Source of the DNA: Serinicoccus profundi | Lineage (GTDB): Bacteria > Actinomycetota > Actinomycetes > Actinomycetales > Dermatophilaceae | NCBI RefSeq assembly: GCF_008001015.1 | Contig: NZ_CP042862.1 | Span: 1,302,001-1,366,000, forward strand | DNA length: 64,000 nt | Direction: 5' to 3' | In this document: positions 26,712 through 35,326 of the stretch, in pieces | Position numbering within the stretch: position 1 is the first letter of the stretch | How the letters are laid out: the number at the start of each line of letters is the position of its first letter | Notes under the pieces: generated by a model | The model's database searches: none | The model's input: only the letters and a program-made list of their open reading frames with translations | What the model was told of the DNA's origin: nothing | Made by a program: the position numbers and the translations under genes

Positions 26712-28942
26712 GCAGGGTCGTCGGTCGCCGTCCTCGGCCCGGTTTCCGACCTGACATCGAGGCGATGCGCGCCATCGCGGTCCTGCTCGTCCTGCTGTAC
26801 CACGCCGGGGTGCCCTGGCTGCCCGGTGGCTTCTCCGGGGTCGACGTCTTCTTCGTCGTCTCCGGCTATGTCATCACCGCTTTGCTCGTGGGCGAGGTGC
26901 GCCGGACCGGATCGGTCGACCTCCCCCGCTTCTGGGCCCGCCGGGCCCGGCGCCTGCTCCCCGCCTCCGCCCTCGTGCTGGCGACGACGGTGCTGCTGAC
27001 GCTGGCGTGGGTGCCCCAGGTCAGGTGGCGCGAGATCGGCTGGGACGTCGTGGCCTCCGGCCTCTACGTCATCAACTGGCGCCTGGCCGACCGGTCCGTG
27101 GACTACCTGGCCGAGGACTCGGTGGCCTCACCGGTCCAGCACTACTGGTCGCTGGCGGTCGAGGAGCAGTTCTACCTCCTCTGGCCGGTGCTGCTCCTGG
27201 CGGCCGCGTGGCTGGCGCGCAGGCTCGGGCGCGACGTCGTGGCGGTGACCGCCCTCGTGCTCGCCGTGGCGGTCGTGCTCCCCTCCTTCGGCTGGGCGCT
27301 GCACCTCACCGCCGTGAGCCCGGACGAGGCCTACTTCGTCACCCCCACCCGGCTGTGGCAGCTCGGTGCGGGGGCGCTGGTCGCCCTCGGGGGTGCGTGG
27401 TGGGCCAGGGTCCCGGTGCCGCTGGCCACCGGGCTCGCCTGGGCCGGACCGGTCGCGGTGTTCGCCGCCGGCGTGCTGGTCGACGCGCAGACCCCGTGGC
27501 CCGGGTGGGCGACCCTCGTCCCGACCCTCGGCGTCGCGGCGATGCTCGTCGGTGGTGTCCGGGCCTCCGCCGCCCTGGGCCCGGCCCGGCTCTACGCCTG
27601 GCCCGTGCTGCAGTGGATCGGCGCCCTGTCCTACTCGCTCTACCTCTGGCACTGGCCGCTGATCGTCCTGGCGGAGGCGCGCTGGGGAGAGCTGTCGGTC
27701 TGGGCCGGCCTCGGGGTGGTGGTCCTCAGCGCGGTCCCGGCCACGCTGGGCTACCTGCTGGTGGAGCAACCCGTGCGCCACGCCTGGGGTCGGTGGGCCC
27801 TGCCCCGCACCGGTCTCGCGATCGGCCTCGTGTGCACGCTGCTCGCGGCCGGCTCCGGCGGCCTTCTCGTGCGCGAGATCGACCGGCAGGTCCGCGCCAA
27901 CGAGGCCGTCGCGGGCGAGGCGGACGGGGCCGGGGCGCTGACCGGTGAGCGCGCGCCCTCGCCGAGCACCCCGGCCGGCGCGCGCAGCGGCAGCCGCGCG
28001 GGCGAGCAGGTCGGAGGACTGGACGAGCAGACCGACGGTGGCGGCGACGAGGCTGGGGACGGGACGCAGGAGGAGCCCGAGGAGCGCCAAGTGCCCGGCG
28101 GCACGGCCGGTGCCCCCTCACCGGACCTCGGTGGGCTGGACCTCTCACCGGAGGCGATCACCCCGGACCCGCTGGAGGCTACCCGCGACCTGCCCTCCCT
28201 CTACGACGAGGGCTGCGACGCCACGGACGAGGAAGTGGTGCGCTGCGACTACGGCGACCGCGACGGCGACCTGCACGTCGCCGTCGTCGGTGACTCCAAG
28301 ATCGCCCAGTGGGCCAGCGCGCTGGACCTCGCGGGCCAGGAGCGCGGCTGGCGGGTTGACGTCTACTACCGCTCGGCCTGCCCGTGGTCGGCCACCCTCG
28401 TGCAGGTCGCGGACGAGGAGGCCGCGCAGGCGTGCCGACGGTGGGGCGCCGAGGTGGGGCAACGGCTGCTGGAGGAACCGCCCGACGTCGTTCTGACCTC
28501 CTCCGTCAAGTCCCGCGGCGTCGGCGCCGACGGCGAGCTGTCGGGGCGGGCGCTGGCCGACGGTATGGCGCAGCGCTGGCAGGAGATCGGGAGCGCCGGC
28601 ATACCCGTCGTCGCCCTGGCGGACACCCCCCAGCCGAGGATGCAGGTCTACGCCTGCGTGGCCGACCACCGCGACGACCTCGGCCGGTGCGCCATCGACT
28701 ACAACCGGGGCAGCGGCACCGGCCCCCTCCTGCGGGCCGTCGAGGCGGTCCCCACATCGAGCTTCGTCACGATGAACGACTGGGTGTGCCCGGGTCAGGA
28801 CCGGTGCCCACCGGTCGTCGGTGGTGTGCTGGTCTACCGCCAGGGGAGCCACATCACGGACACCTATGCCCGCTCCCTGACCGACGTGCTCGCGGACCGG
28901 CTCGAGGCGGCCTTCGCCGAGCTGGGGGTCGAGGCCGCCTGA
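26708..28942 (+). CDS. OafA-type acyltransferase with C-terminal SGNH domain
   Basis: 744 residues. Residues 15-390 form an acyltransferase_3 domain of ten to eleven helices with the family His in VLLLYHAGVPW, FSGVDVFFVVSGYVIT, FWARRARRLLP, and YWSLAVEEQFYLLWP. A low-complexity hydrophilic linker (about 400-480, rich in Gly, Glu, Ser) leads to an external SGNH esterase-like domain with the Ser block VAVVGDSKIAQW (about 527) and SACPWSATL. Such proteins move acetyl groups across the membrane onto cell-surface polysaccharide or peptidoglycan sugars. The intact length is normal for the fused type. Confidence 0.9.
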   Translation: MSRVVGRRPRPGFRPDIEAMRAIAVLLVLLYHAGVPWLPGGFSGVDVFFVVSGYVITALLVGEVRRTGSVDLPRFWARRARRLLPASALVLATTVLLTLAWVPQVRWREIGWDVVASGLYVINWRLADRSVDYLAEDSVASPVQHYWSLAVEEQFYLLWPVLLLAAAWLARRLGRDVVAVTALVLAVAVVLPSFGWALHLTAVSPDEAYFVTPTRLWQLGAGALVALGGAWWARVPVPLATGLAWAGPVAVFAAGVLVDAQTPWPGWATLVPTLGVAAMLVGGVRASAALGPARLYAWPVLQWIGALSYSLYLWHWPLIVLAEARWGELSVWAGLGVVVLSAVPATLGYLLVEQPVRHAWGRWALPRTGLAIGLVCTLLAAGSGGLLVREIDRQVRANEAVAGEADGAGALTGERAPSPSTPAGARSGSRAGEQVGGLDEQTDGGGDEAGDGTQEEPEERQVPGGTAGAPSPDLGGLDLSPEAITPDPLEATRDLPSLYDEGCDATDEEVVRCDYGDRDGDLHVAVVGDSKIAQWASALDLAGQERGWRVDVYYRSACPWSATLVQVADEEAAQACRRWGAEVGQRLLEEPPDVVLTSSVKSRGVGADGELSGRALADGMAQRWQEIGSAGIPVVALADTPQPRMQVYACVADHRDDLGRCAIDYNRGSGTGPLLRAVEAVPTSSFVTMNDWVCPGQDRCPPVVGGVLVYRQGSHITDTYARSLTDVLADRLEAAFAELGVEAA

Positions 28943-28975
28943 GGGGTCTCGCGTCGTCGTGGGCGGCCCGGCGTT

Positions 28976-30154
28976 CTAGCGGTAGGTCTGCTCGCCGGTG
29001 AGCGCCTGCCCCACGACGAGGGTGTGCATCTCGGCCGTGCCCTCGTAGGTGAGGACCGACTCCAGGTTGGCCGCGTGCCGCATGATCGGGTAGTCGCCGG
29101 AGATGCCGTTGGCCCCGAGGATCGTGCGCGCCGTCCGGCAGATCTCCAGCGCCGCCCCGACATTGTTGAGCTTGCCGACGCTGACCTGCTCCGGCCGCAG
29201 CCCGGCGCGGTCCTTGAGCCGCCCGAGGTGCAGCGCGAGCAGCATCCCGGTGGCCCACGACTGGTGCATCTGCGCCAGCTTGGCCTGGGTGAGCTGGAAG
29301 GCGCTGATCGGGCGGTCGAACTGCTCGCGGGTGCCGGCATACTCCAGCGCGGTGAGCAGGGCCGAGCGGGCGGCGCCCATCGCGCCCCAGACGATGCCGT
29401 AGCGCGCCTCGGACAGGCAGGACAGCGGACCCTTGAGCCCCCGCACGCCCGGCAGGACGGCGTCCTGCGGCAGCCGGACCCGCTCCAGCACGATCTCCCC
29501 GGTGACCGAGGCCCGCAGCGACATCTTGCGGTGGATGGTCGGCGTGCTCACCCCCGGGGTCGAGGTCGGGACGACGAAGCCGCGGATGCCGTCGTCCGTG
29601 CGTGCCCAGACCACGGCGACCTCGGCGAGTGGGGCGTTGGTGATCCAGGTCTTGGCGCCGTCGAGGACCCAGTCGGTGCCGTCGCGACGGGCGCGGGTGG
29701 TCATCGAGCCCGGGTCCGACCCATGGTCTGGCTCGGTCAGGCCGAAGCAGCCGATCGCCTCGCCGCGAGCCATCGGGGGCAGCCATGACTGCTTCTGGTC
29801 CTCGCTGCCGTAGGCGTGGATCGCGTGCATCGCCAGGGAGCCCTGCACCGAGACGAGGGAGCGGATACCGGAGTCGGCGGCCTCCAGCTCGGTGCACGCG
29901 ACGCCGTAGTCGACCGCGCTCATCCCGGCGCAGCCGTAGCCCTCGAGGTGCATCCCGAGCACCCCGAGGCGGCCGAACTCCAGGGCCAGCTCGCGAACCT
30001 GCTCCGGGGCCAGGTCACCGGCCTCGTACCACCCGGCGACGTGCGGGAGGACGAGCTCCGCGCAGGCGGCGCGGACCGAGTCGCGCACGGCGCGCTCGTC
30101 GTCGTCGAGCAGCGAGTCCAGGTCGAGCAGGTCCAGGGAGGGGGCAGCAGGCAT
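28976..30154 (-). CDS. acyl-CoA dehydrogenase, glutaryl-CoA dehydrogenase-like
   Basis: 392 residues of an FAD enzyme that desaturates acyl-CoA thioesters. The FAD/substrate block is CFGLTEPDHGSDPGSM, then KTWITNAPLAEVAVVWARTD, and the catalytic Glu is in LTYEGTAEMHTLVVGQALTG. The last motif and the RRDSGIRS-like early block (LEAADSGIRSLVSVQGSLAM) are closest to the GcdH group, which decarboxylates glutaryl-CoA to crotonyl-CoA in lysine and tryptophan breakdown; the specificity is inferred. The ATG lies within GGTATGCC and has no Shine-Dalgarno sequence. It is divergent from the molybdenum hydroxylase gene across 51 bases. Confidence 0.85.
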   Translation of the reverse strand: MPAAPSLDLLDLDSLLDDDERAVRDSVRAACAELVLPHVAGWYEAGDLAPEQVRELALEFGRLGVLGMHLEGYGCAGMSAVDYGVACTELEAADSGIRSLVSVQGSLAMHAIHAYGSEDQKQSWLPPMARGEAIGCFGLTEPDHGSDPGSMTTRARRDGTDWVLDGAKTWITNAPLAEVAVVWARTDDGIRGFVVPTSTPGVSTPTIHRKMSLRASVTGEIVLERVRLPQDAVLPGVRGLKGPLSCLSEARYGIVWGAMGAARSALLTALEYAGTREQFDRPISAFQLTQAKLAQMHQSWATGMLLALHLGRLKDRAGLRPEQVSVGKLNNVGAALEICRTARTILGANGISGDYPIMRHAANLESVLTYEGTAEMHTLVVGQALTGEQTYR

Positions 30155-30208
30155 ACCCCCATCATGCCGGTCGCCGACAGCTCGCGCGGGAGGCAGGATG
30201 GGGGCATG
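30152..30208. promoter_or_regulatory. mirrored divergent start region
   Basis: The left arm CATACCCCCATCATGCC (30152-30168) and the right arm GGCAGGATGGGGGCATG (30192-30208) are inverted copies with 15 of 17 positions matching. Each arm contains the start codon of its gene and, six bases before it, a -10-like hexamer (CATGAT and CAGGAT) with the key A and T. Both genes are probably leaderless and controlled together. Confidence 0.5.
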
Positions 30209-32605
30209 AGCGAACTCCTGCGCGGGACCTCCATCCTCGGCACCGAGGTGCGCCGGGTGGAGGACCCGGACCTGCTCCGCGGCCGCGGCACCTTCGTCGG
30301 GGACCTCGACCTGGACGACCCCGACGTGCTGCACGCCGTGTTCGTCCGCAGCCCCGTGGCGCACGCCCGGATCGCCGGGATCGACGCCGCGGAGGCCGTC
30401 GCGGCCGACGGTGTCGTCGGCGTCTTCACCGCCGACGACCTGGGCTCGGACCCGGTGCCGCCCTTCGCCCAGATTCATGACCGGGTGGCGCGCACCGCGC
30501 TCGCGGTGGACCGGGTGCGCTTCGTCGGCGACCCGGTCGCTCTCGTCGTGGCGCGGTCCCGGGCGGCGGCCGTGGACGCGGCCGACCTGGTGGACGTGGA
30601 CTACGACGAGCTCGAGGTCGTGGTCGATCTCGAGGACGCGCTCGACCAGGACGCCGTGCAGCAGTTCCCCGAGCTCGGGACCAATGTCGTGCTCGCGGTC
30701 AAGGACCCCGACGGCGAGCCGGACGTGCTCGCCGGGGCGCACCGGGTGGCGCGGCTGCGGATGGAGAACAACCGGATGGCGACGAGCCCGATCGAGGGCC
30801 ACGGCATCCTCGGCCGGCCGACCGCCAGCGGCGGCGCGGCGGACGACGCCGACGCAGAGGTGACCGGTCTCGACGTCGCCCTCGCGACGCAGCACCCGCA
30901 CCTGGCGCACCGGCTGCTCGTCCGGTGGACCGGGCTCTCCCGCGAGGCGGTGCGGGTGCGCGCCCCGCACGTCGGGGGCGCCTTCGGCGGCAAGGCCGGG
31001 ATCATCCCCGAGCACGCGGCCGTGGTGCGCGCCAGCTGTCAGCTGGGGCGTCCGGTCCGCTGGGTGGAGACCCGCAGCGAGACGATGCTGTCGATGACCA
31101 GCCGCGGCCAGGTGCAGTACGTCGAGGTCGGGCTGGACGAGGACGGCACGATCACCGGGATGCGGGCCCGCCTGGTGGGGGACTGCGGCGCCTACGCCGG
31201 CTTCGGTGGATCCTTCGCCAGCGGGTCGACCCGGACGATGTCGGAGGGGTCCTACGTCATCCCGGCGCTGCGCTACGAGGCGGTGTCGGTCATGACCAAC
31301 ACCGCGCCCACCGGCGCCTTCCGCGGGGCCGGGCGACCGGAGGCGGCGGCCATGGTGGAGCGCGCGATGGACCACGCCGCGCGGGTGAGCGGACTGACCC
31401 CGGAGGAGTTCCGCCGGCGCAACTTCGTCGCCGCGGACGCCTTCCCCCGCACCACGAAGTTCGGCGCGCGCTACGACACGGGGGACTACGCCAAGGCCCT
31501 CGACGCGGCGCTCGAGGCGGCCGGCGTCGAGGAGCTGCGCGCGGAGCAGGCTCGGCGTCGGCAGGAGGGGAGTGCCTGGCAGCTCGGCATCGGCATCGCC
31601 AGCTATGTCGAGATCACCGGCTTCGGCGGCTCGGAGTATGCCGGGATCCGGGTGGACCGGGACGGCTCCCTGACCGTCATGGCCGGCACGTCGGCCCACG
31701 GGCAGGGGCACGCCACGGCCTTCTCCATGCTCGTCGCCGACCAGCTCGGGGTGCCGCTGGAGCGGGTGAGGTACGTCCAGTCGGACACCGCCCTGGTGCG
31801 CTCCGGCGGCGGCACGGGGGGTGCGCGCTCGCTGCAGCTGGGCGGTAGCGCGGTGCTGGGCGCGGCGGTCGAGCTGCGCGAGCAGGCGACCCGTCTGGCC
31901 GCCGAGCTCCTCGAGGTCGCCGACGCCGACGTGGAGCTGGTGGAGGGCAGCTTCGGTGTGCGCGGGGTCCCCGGTGCGTCGCTTACCTGGGAGGAGGTCG
32001 CGGCGCACGCCCACGACCAGGGTGAGGGCCTCGTCGTCGACCACGACTTCACGCAGGACGGCTCGACGTTCCCCTTCGGCACCCACGTGAGCGTCGTGGA
32101 GGTCGACGTCGAGACCGGTGCGGTCCGGTTGCTGCGGCACATCGCGGTCGACGACTGCGGCACTGTGGTCAACCCGCTGCTGGTCCGCGGCCAGCAGCAC
32201 GGTGGCTGCGTGCAGGGCATTGCGCAGGCGCTCTTCGAGGAGTTCCGCTACGACGAGTGGGGCAACCCGATCACCGGGACCTTCGCCGACTACACCCTGC
32301 CCACGGCGGTCGACGTGGTGCAGCTCGAGACGAGCCTGACCACCACCCCGACCGACCGCAACCCGCTCGGGGCCAAGGGCATCGGCGAGGCCGCGACCGT
32401 GGGGTCGACGCCGGCGGTGCAGAACGCCGTCGTCGATGCGGTCGCTCACCTGGGGGTGCGTCACGTCGACCTACCGTGCACCCCGGAGCGGGTGTTCCGG
32501 GCGATCCAGGAGGGGGTGGGCGGGGAGCAGGACCCGTGGCGCGAGCCGCCTGCGATCTTCGACGACCTGCCCGACCTGAACGCGGTGGACGACGTCGAGG
32601 TCTGA
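30206..32605 (+). CDS. xanthine dehydrogenase/CO dehydrogenase-type molybdopterin subunit
   Basis: 799 residues of the large Mo-MCD-binding subunit family. The N-terminal domain starts LGTEVRRVEDPDLLRGRGTF. The cofactor domain has HVGGAFGGKAGIIPEHAAVV, the loop TGAFRGAGRPEAAAM, TSAHGQGHATAFSM and NPLGAKGIGEAATVGSTPAV with the catalytic Glu in KGIGEA. The loop reads FRGAGR, not the Cys-containing CSFR loop of true form I CO dehydrogenase, so CO oxidation is unlikely. The small [2Fe-2S] and medium FAD subunits are not encoded next to it, so partners must lie elsewhere or it is an orphan. Substrate unknown. Confidence 0.88.
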   Translation: MSELLRGTSILGTEVRRVEDPDLLRGRGTFVGDLDLDDPDVLHAVFVRSPVAHARIAGIDAAEAVAADGVVGVFTADDLGSDPVPPFAQIHDRVARTALAVDRVRFVGDPVALVVARSRAAAVDAADLVDVDYDELEVVVDLEDALDQDAVQQFPELGTNVVLAVKDPDGEPDVLAGAHRVARLRMENNRMATSPIEGHGILGRPTASGGAADDADAEVTGLDVALATQHPHLAHRLLVRWTGLSREAVRVRAPHVGGAFGGKAGIIPEHAAVVRASCQLGRPVRWVETRSETMLSMTSRGQVQYVEVGLDEDGTITGMRARLVGDCGAYAGFGGSFASGSTRTMSEGSYVIPALRYEAVSVMTNTAPTGAFRGAGRPEAAAMVERAMDHAARVSGLTPEEFRRRNFVAADAFPRTTKFGARYDTGDYAKALDAALEAAGVEELRAEQARRRQEGSAWQLGIGIASYVEITGFGGSEYAGIRVDRDGSLTVMAGTSAHGQGHATAFSMLVADQLGVPLERVRYVQSDTALVRSGGGTGGARSLQLGGSAVLGAAVELREQATRLAAELLEVADADVELVEGSFGVRGVPGASLTWEEVAAHAHDQGEGLVVDHDFTQDGSTFPFGTHVSVVEVDVETGAVRLLRHIAVDDCGTVVNPLLVRGQQHGGCVQGIAQALFEEFRYDEWGNPITGTFADYTLPTAVDVVQLETSLTTTPTDRNPLGAKGIGEAATVGSTPAVQNAVVDAVAHLGVRHVDLPCTPERVFRAIQEGVGGEQDPWREPPAIFDDLPDLNAVDDVEV

Positions 32606-32648
32606 CCTCGGCCCGGCTGGCCGATGGGGGTCGCGGCGAGCGGCCGGG

Positions 32649-32840
32649 TCAGTGGCCCTCGCGGCGCGGCGCTCTCGCTCCAGGCCTGATGGCCTTGTGG
32701 GACAGGCACTTTCGACGGGCGGTGCGCAGGGTGGCGGTCAGCGGCCCTCGCGGCGCAGCGATCTCGCGACAGGCCCGATGGCCTTGTGGGACAAGCATCT
32801 TCGCCGGGCGGTGCGCAGGGTGGCGGTCAGCGGCCGTCGC
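32649..32840. repeat. 89-bp tandem repeat, about 2.2 copies
   Basis: GATGGCCTTGTGGGACARGC occurs at 32688 and 32777; GTCAGYGGCCSTCGCGG occurs three times (about 32648, 32737, 32826). The last copy reaches into the stop codon of the gene at 32827. Apart from this the gap 32606-32826 is empty. Confidence 0.8.
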
Positions 32841-33492
32841 GGAGGTGCGTCGGCCCGCCGTCCGGGCCGGTCACCCCGGTGTCGTCCGCGCGGGTGACCA
32901 GGCTGCCGTCCGGGAGCACGGGCTCCAGACCGGGGACGCGGGGGACGTCCCAGCGCGCCTCGCCCGATGCCGGACCGGCCCACTCGGCGGCCAGTGCCTC
33001 GGCGTCGGCCGCCACCGCCTCGAGGGCGTGGGTCCGGCTGCCGACCTCGAGCCGCGCGTCCTCCTGCACCTCTCTCGCGCGCGCGTGCTCGCGGCGCACC
33101 TCCTCGGCCACGTCGTCGTCCGGAAGCTCGAGGTGGACCTGGCCCTCGCGCCGACGGACGCTCAGCGCGAGCGCGCCGACCCGCGCGAAGGACGCGTCGA
33201 GGTCGCGCTGGGTCGAGGCGGTGAGGTCGTGCAGCGCGTGGAGCTGGGTGATGACGGCCTGCGACATGCCGTGCACCATCTCCAGGGCGCGCACCAGGGT
33301 CGGGGCGTAGGCGAGGTAGGAGTCGGCGCGGGCACCCTCCCACGCCTGGGACACCTGGGTGACCAGGTCGGATGCGTCGGCGCCGGCGTTGCCCGTGGCG
33401 TCCCGGATCCCGCCCCAGGCACGGATGGCGTCCTGGACGCAGCCGCTCTCGGCCTCGAGGTGCCACACGTCGTCCAGGCTCAGGGTGCTCAT
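32827..33492 (-). CDS. WXG-like helical protein, possible type VII substrate
   Basis: 221 residues, mostly helix. Residues 1-110 look like a WXG100-type hairpin with the turn AWEGARADSYLAYAPTLVRA and HGMSQAVITQLHALHDLTAS. A long helix follows (EEVRREHARAREVQEDARLE) and then a Pro/Gly-rich tail (VPRVPGLEPVLPDG). No catalytic domain is visible. It overlaps by four bases with the repeat-bearing protein before it, so the two are co-translated. Its stop codon lies in the last copy of the intergenic 89-bp repeat. The secretion role is inferred from shape only; no ESX ATPase gene is nearby. Confidence 0.55.
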   Translation of the reverse strand: MSTLSLDDVWHLEAESGCVQDAIRAWGGIRDATGNAGADASDLVTQVSQAWEGARADSYLAYAPTLVRALEMVHGMSQAVITQLHALHDLTASTQRDLDASFARVGALALSVRRREGQVHLELPDDDVAEEVRREHARAREVQEDARLEVGSRTHALEAVAADAEALAAEWAGPASGEARWDVPRVPGLEPVLPDGSLVTRADDTGVTGPDGGPTHLRDGR

Positions 33493-34133
33493 GAGTCCTC
33501 CGTCCCGGGCGTCTCGTCGGTGATGGTGGGGCCGCGGTGGTAGGGGTCGGCGTGCCCCATGACGGGGGTGGAGGGTTCGTCGGTGATGGTGGGGCCGCGG
33601 TGGTAGGGGTCGGCGTGCCCCATGACGGGGGTGGAGGGTTCGTCGGTGATGGTAGGGCCGCGGTGGTAGGGGTCGGCGTGCCCCATGACGGGGGTGGAGG
33701 GTTCGTCGGTGATGGTAGGGCCGCGGTGGTAGGGATCGGCGTGCCCCATGACCGGGGCGCTGGGCTGCAGGTCGATGGACGGCCCGCGACGGTGAGGCTC
33801 GGCCCGGCCGAGCACCGGCCCGACGACTCGACCGCGCTCGACCGGCTCGATGGTGCCCGGCTGGGGCGCGGCCTGCAGGTCGGAGGCCGCTTGCTGCAGG
33901 TGGCGACCGTCGTGCCTCGCGGTCTGCGCGACATTCCCGGCCGCCGCGTCGACGGCGGCGAGCACCCGGTCGAGGACCCCCACGATGCGGGTGTCCGCCG
34001 TCATCGTGCCGAGGTCTCTCGGGCTCAGTTGTGCCCCGGCCACGAGGCGGCGCCGCCCCTCGTCGACCGCTCGGGAGATGCCGACCAGGTCATGTCCGTA
34101 TCGGATCAGGTCGTCTGGACGTCCGCCGACCAT
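33489..34133 (-). CDS. EspC-like protein with 21-residue repeats
   Basis: 214 residues. The first 95 are helical (DDLIRYGHDLVGISRAVDEG, LDRVLAAVDAAAGNVAQTAR) and resemble ESX-associated EspC-type proteins. The second half is built of four near-identical 21-residue units, PVMGHADPYHRGPTITDEPS, preceded by a worn fifth unit (PVLGRAEPHRRGPSIDLQPS). The unit DPYHRGPTITDE is hydrophilic and of unknown use; it may be a spacer or ligand-binding repeat. It is the first gene of a coupled two-gene operon. Not matched to any characterised protein. Confidence 0.55.
   Translation of the reverse strand: MVGGRPDDLIRYGHDLVGISRAVDEGRRRLVAGAQLSPRDLGTMTADTRIVGVLDRVLAAVDAAAGNVAQTARHDGRHLQQAASDLQAAPQPGTIEPVERGRVVGPVLGRAEPHRRGPSIDLQPSAPVMGHADPYHRGPTITDEPSTPVMGHADPYHRGPTITDEPSTPVMGHADPYHRGPTITDEPSTPVMGHADPYHRGPTITDETPGTEDS
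33520..33771. repeat. four 63-bp coding tandem repeats
   Basis: Units begin at 33520, 33583, 33646 and 33709 (GTGATGGTRGGGCCGCGGTG). They differ at only a few positions at DNA level, which points to recent expansion or ongoing homogenisation. Confidence 0.9.
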
Positions 34134-34224
34134 CAGGAGCCCCCTTCGCTCTGCTCGCCTCTCGGTCCGTCGCCAGCATAGTCAGCACGACGCGCGGTCG
34201 CCAGGGCTGGACCGCCCGCACGCC

Positions 34225-35169
34225 TCAGAAGGTCGAGGACGCGGCGTCCAGCTCGGCGCGGTCCTGGTCGTCCAGCTCGAGCCGGGTGGCCGCCATGAGC
34301 GGCTCCAGCTGCTCGGGGCGTGAGGCCGAGGCGATGGGGGCGGTGACACCGCGATCGAGGAGCCAGGCCAGCGCCACCGAGGCGGGATCCACGCCGTGCC
34401 GCCCGGCGACCGTCACGAGGGCGTCGACGACCGCGAACCCGCCGGCCTCGGCATACCTCCGGGCCGCGCCGCCGCGCGCGTTGCCGGCGAAGTCCGCCTC
34501 CGTGCGGTACTTCCCGGTGAGGAAGCCGGAGGCCAGGGCGGGGTAGGAGAAGACCGCCAGGCCGAACTCGGCGACGAGCGGGGCGAGGTCGGTCTCGTAG
34601 GCGGACCGGGAGACCAGGCTGTAGCGCGGCTGGATCGCGGTCGGGAGGACCGCGCCCTGCGCCGCGGCGGTCTCCATGAAGGCTCGCAGGCGATCGGGGG
34701 AGTAGTTCGACAGGCCGATGGCGCGCACCCGGCCGCTGCGGGCCACCTCGTCGAAGGTCGCGACCTGGTCCTCGATGGCCACCTGCTCGTCGTCGGCGTG
34801 CGCGTAGTAGAGGTCGAGGTAGTCGGTCTGCAGCCGCTCGAGCGACTCCTCCAGCGCCGCGAGGACGGAGTCGTGCGCCAGGCCCTCCCGGCCCGGCTTC
34901 TTCCCGACCTTGGTGGCAACCAGGACCTGGTCGCGGTTGCCGCGGTCGGCCATCCACTGCCCGAGGATTGGCTCGGACTCCCCGCCCTCGTGGCCCTCCG
35001 CCCAGGCGGAGTAGGCGTCGGCGGTGTCGACGAAGGACCCACCTGCGGCGAGGAAGGCATCGAGGACGGCCTCGCTGGACTCCCGAGAGGAGGTCCAGCC
35101 GAAGGGGTTGCCGCCGAGGTTGATCGGCGCGAAGGGGCGGTCGGTGCCGGGGAAGGTGGGGGTCTGCAT
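34225..35169 (-). CDS. aldo/keto reductase
   Basis: 314 residues of an NADPH-dependent TIM barrel. The catalytic Asp/Tyr are in FVDTADAYSAWA, the Lys in VLVATKVGKKPG and the His in LYYAHADD. GLSNYSPDRLRAF and the cofactor block IASASRPEQLEPLM complete the family pattern. The ATG follows TAGGGT by eight bases, so the message has little or no leader. Single gene; substrate not predictable. Confidence 0.9.
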   Translation of the reverse strand: MQTPTFPGTDRPFAPINLGGNPFGWTSSRESSEAVLDAFLAAGGSFVDTADAYSAWAEGHEGGESEPILGQWMADRGNRDQVLVATKVGKKPGREGLAHDSVLAALEESLERLQTDYLDLYYAHADDEQVAIEDQVATFDEVARSGRVRAIGLSNYSPDRLRAFMETAAAQGAVLPTAIQPRYSLVSRSAYETDLAPLVAEFGLAVFSYPALASGFLTGKYRTEADFAGNARGGAARRYAEAGGFAVVDALVTVAGRHGVDPASVALAWLLDRGVTAPIASASRPEQLEPLMAATRLELDDQDRAELDAASSTF

Positions 35170-35326
35170 GGTCTCCGACCCTACAAGTCGGGCGGGCTCC
35201 GCGGCGGTCGGGGAGGGGTCATGGCGAGGGCGCAGGTCGTCGACGTGGCGCGCTGTCGACGCTCGTGGGATAGTGCTGATGTCAAGTCTTTGTTCACTGT
35301 CTGTCGTAGGTATGTGAGGTGAGCCG

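Noticed and set aside
28976-32464. A very long open frame on the minus strand across the molybdenum hydroxylase gene
   Set aside because: Only its downstream part (to 30154) reads as acyl-CoA dehydrogenase. The rest is the GC-rich shadow of the plus-strand gene and shows no family motif.
30206-32605. CO dehydrogenase (coxL) function
   Set aside because: The active-site loop lacks the CSFR motif of form I enzymes and no coxM or coxS gene is adjacent.
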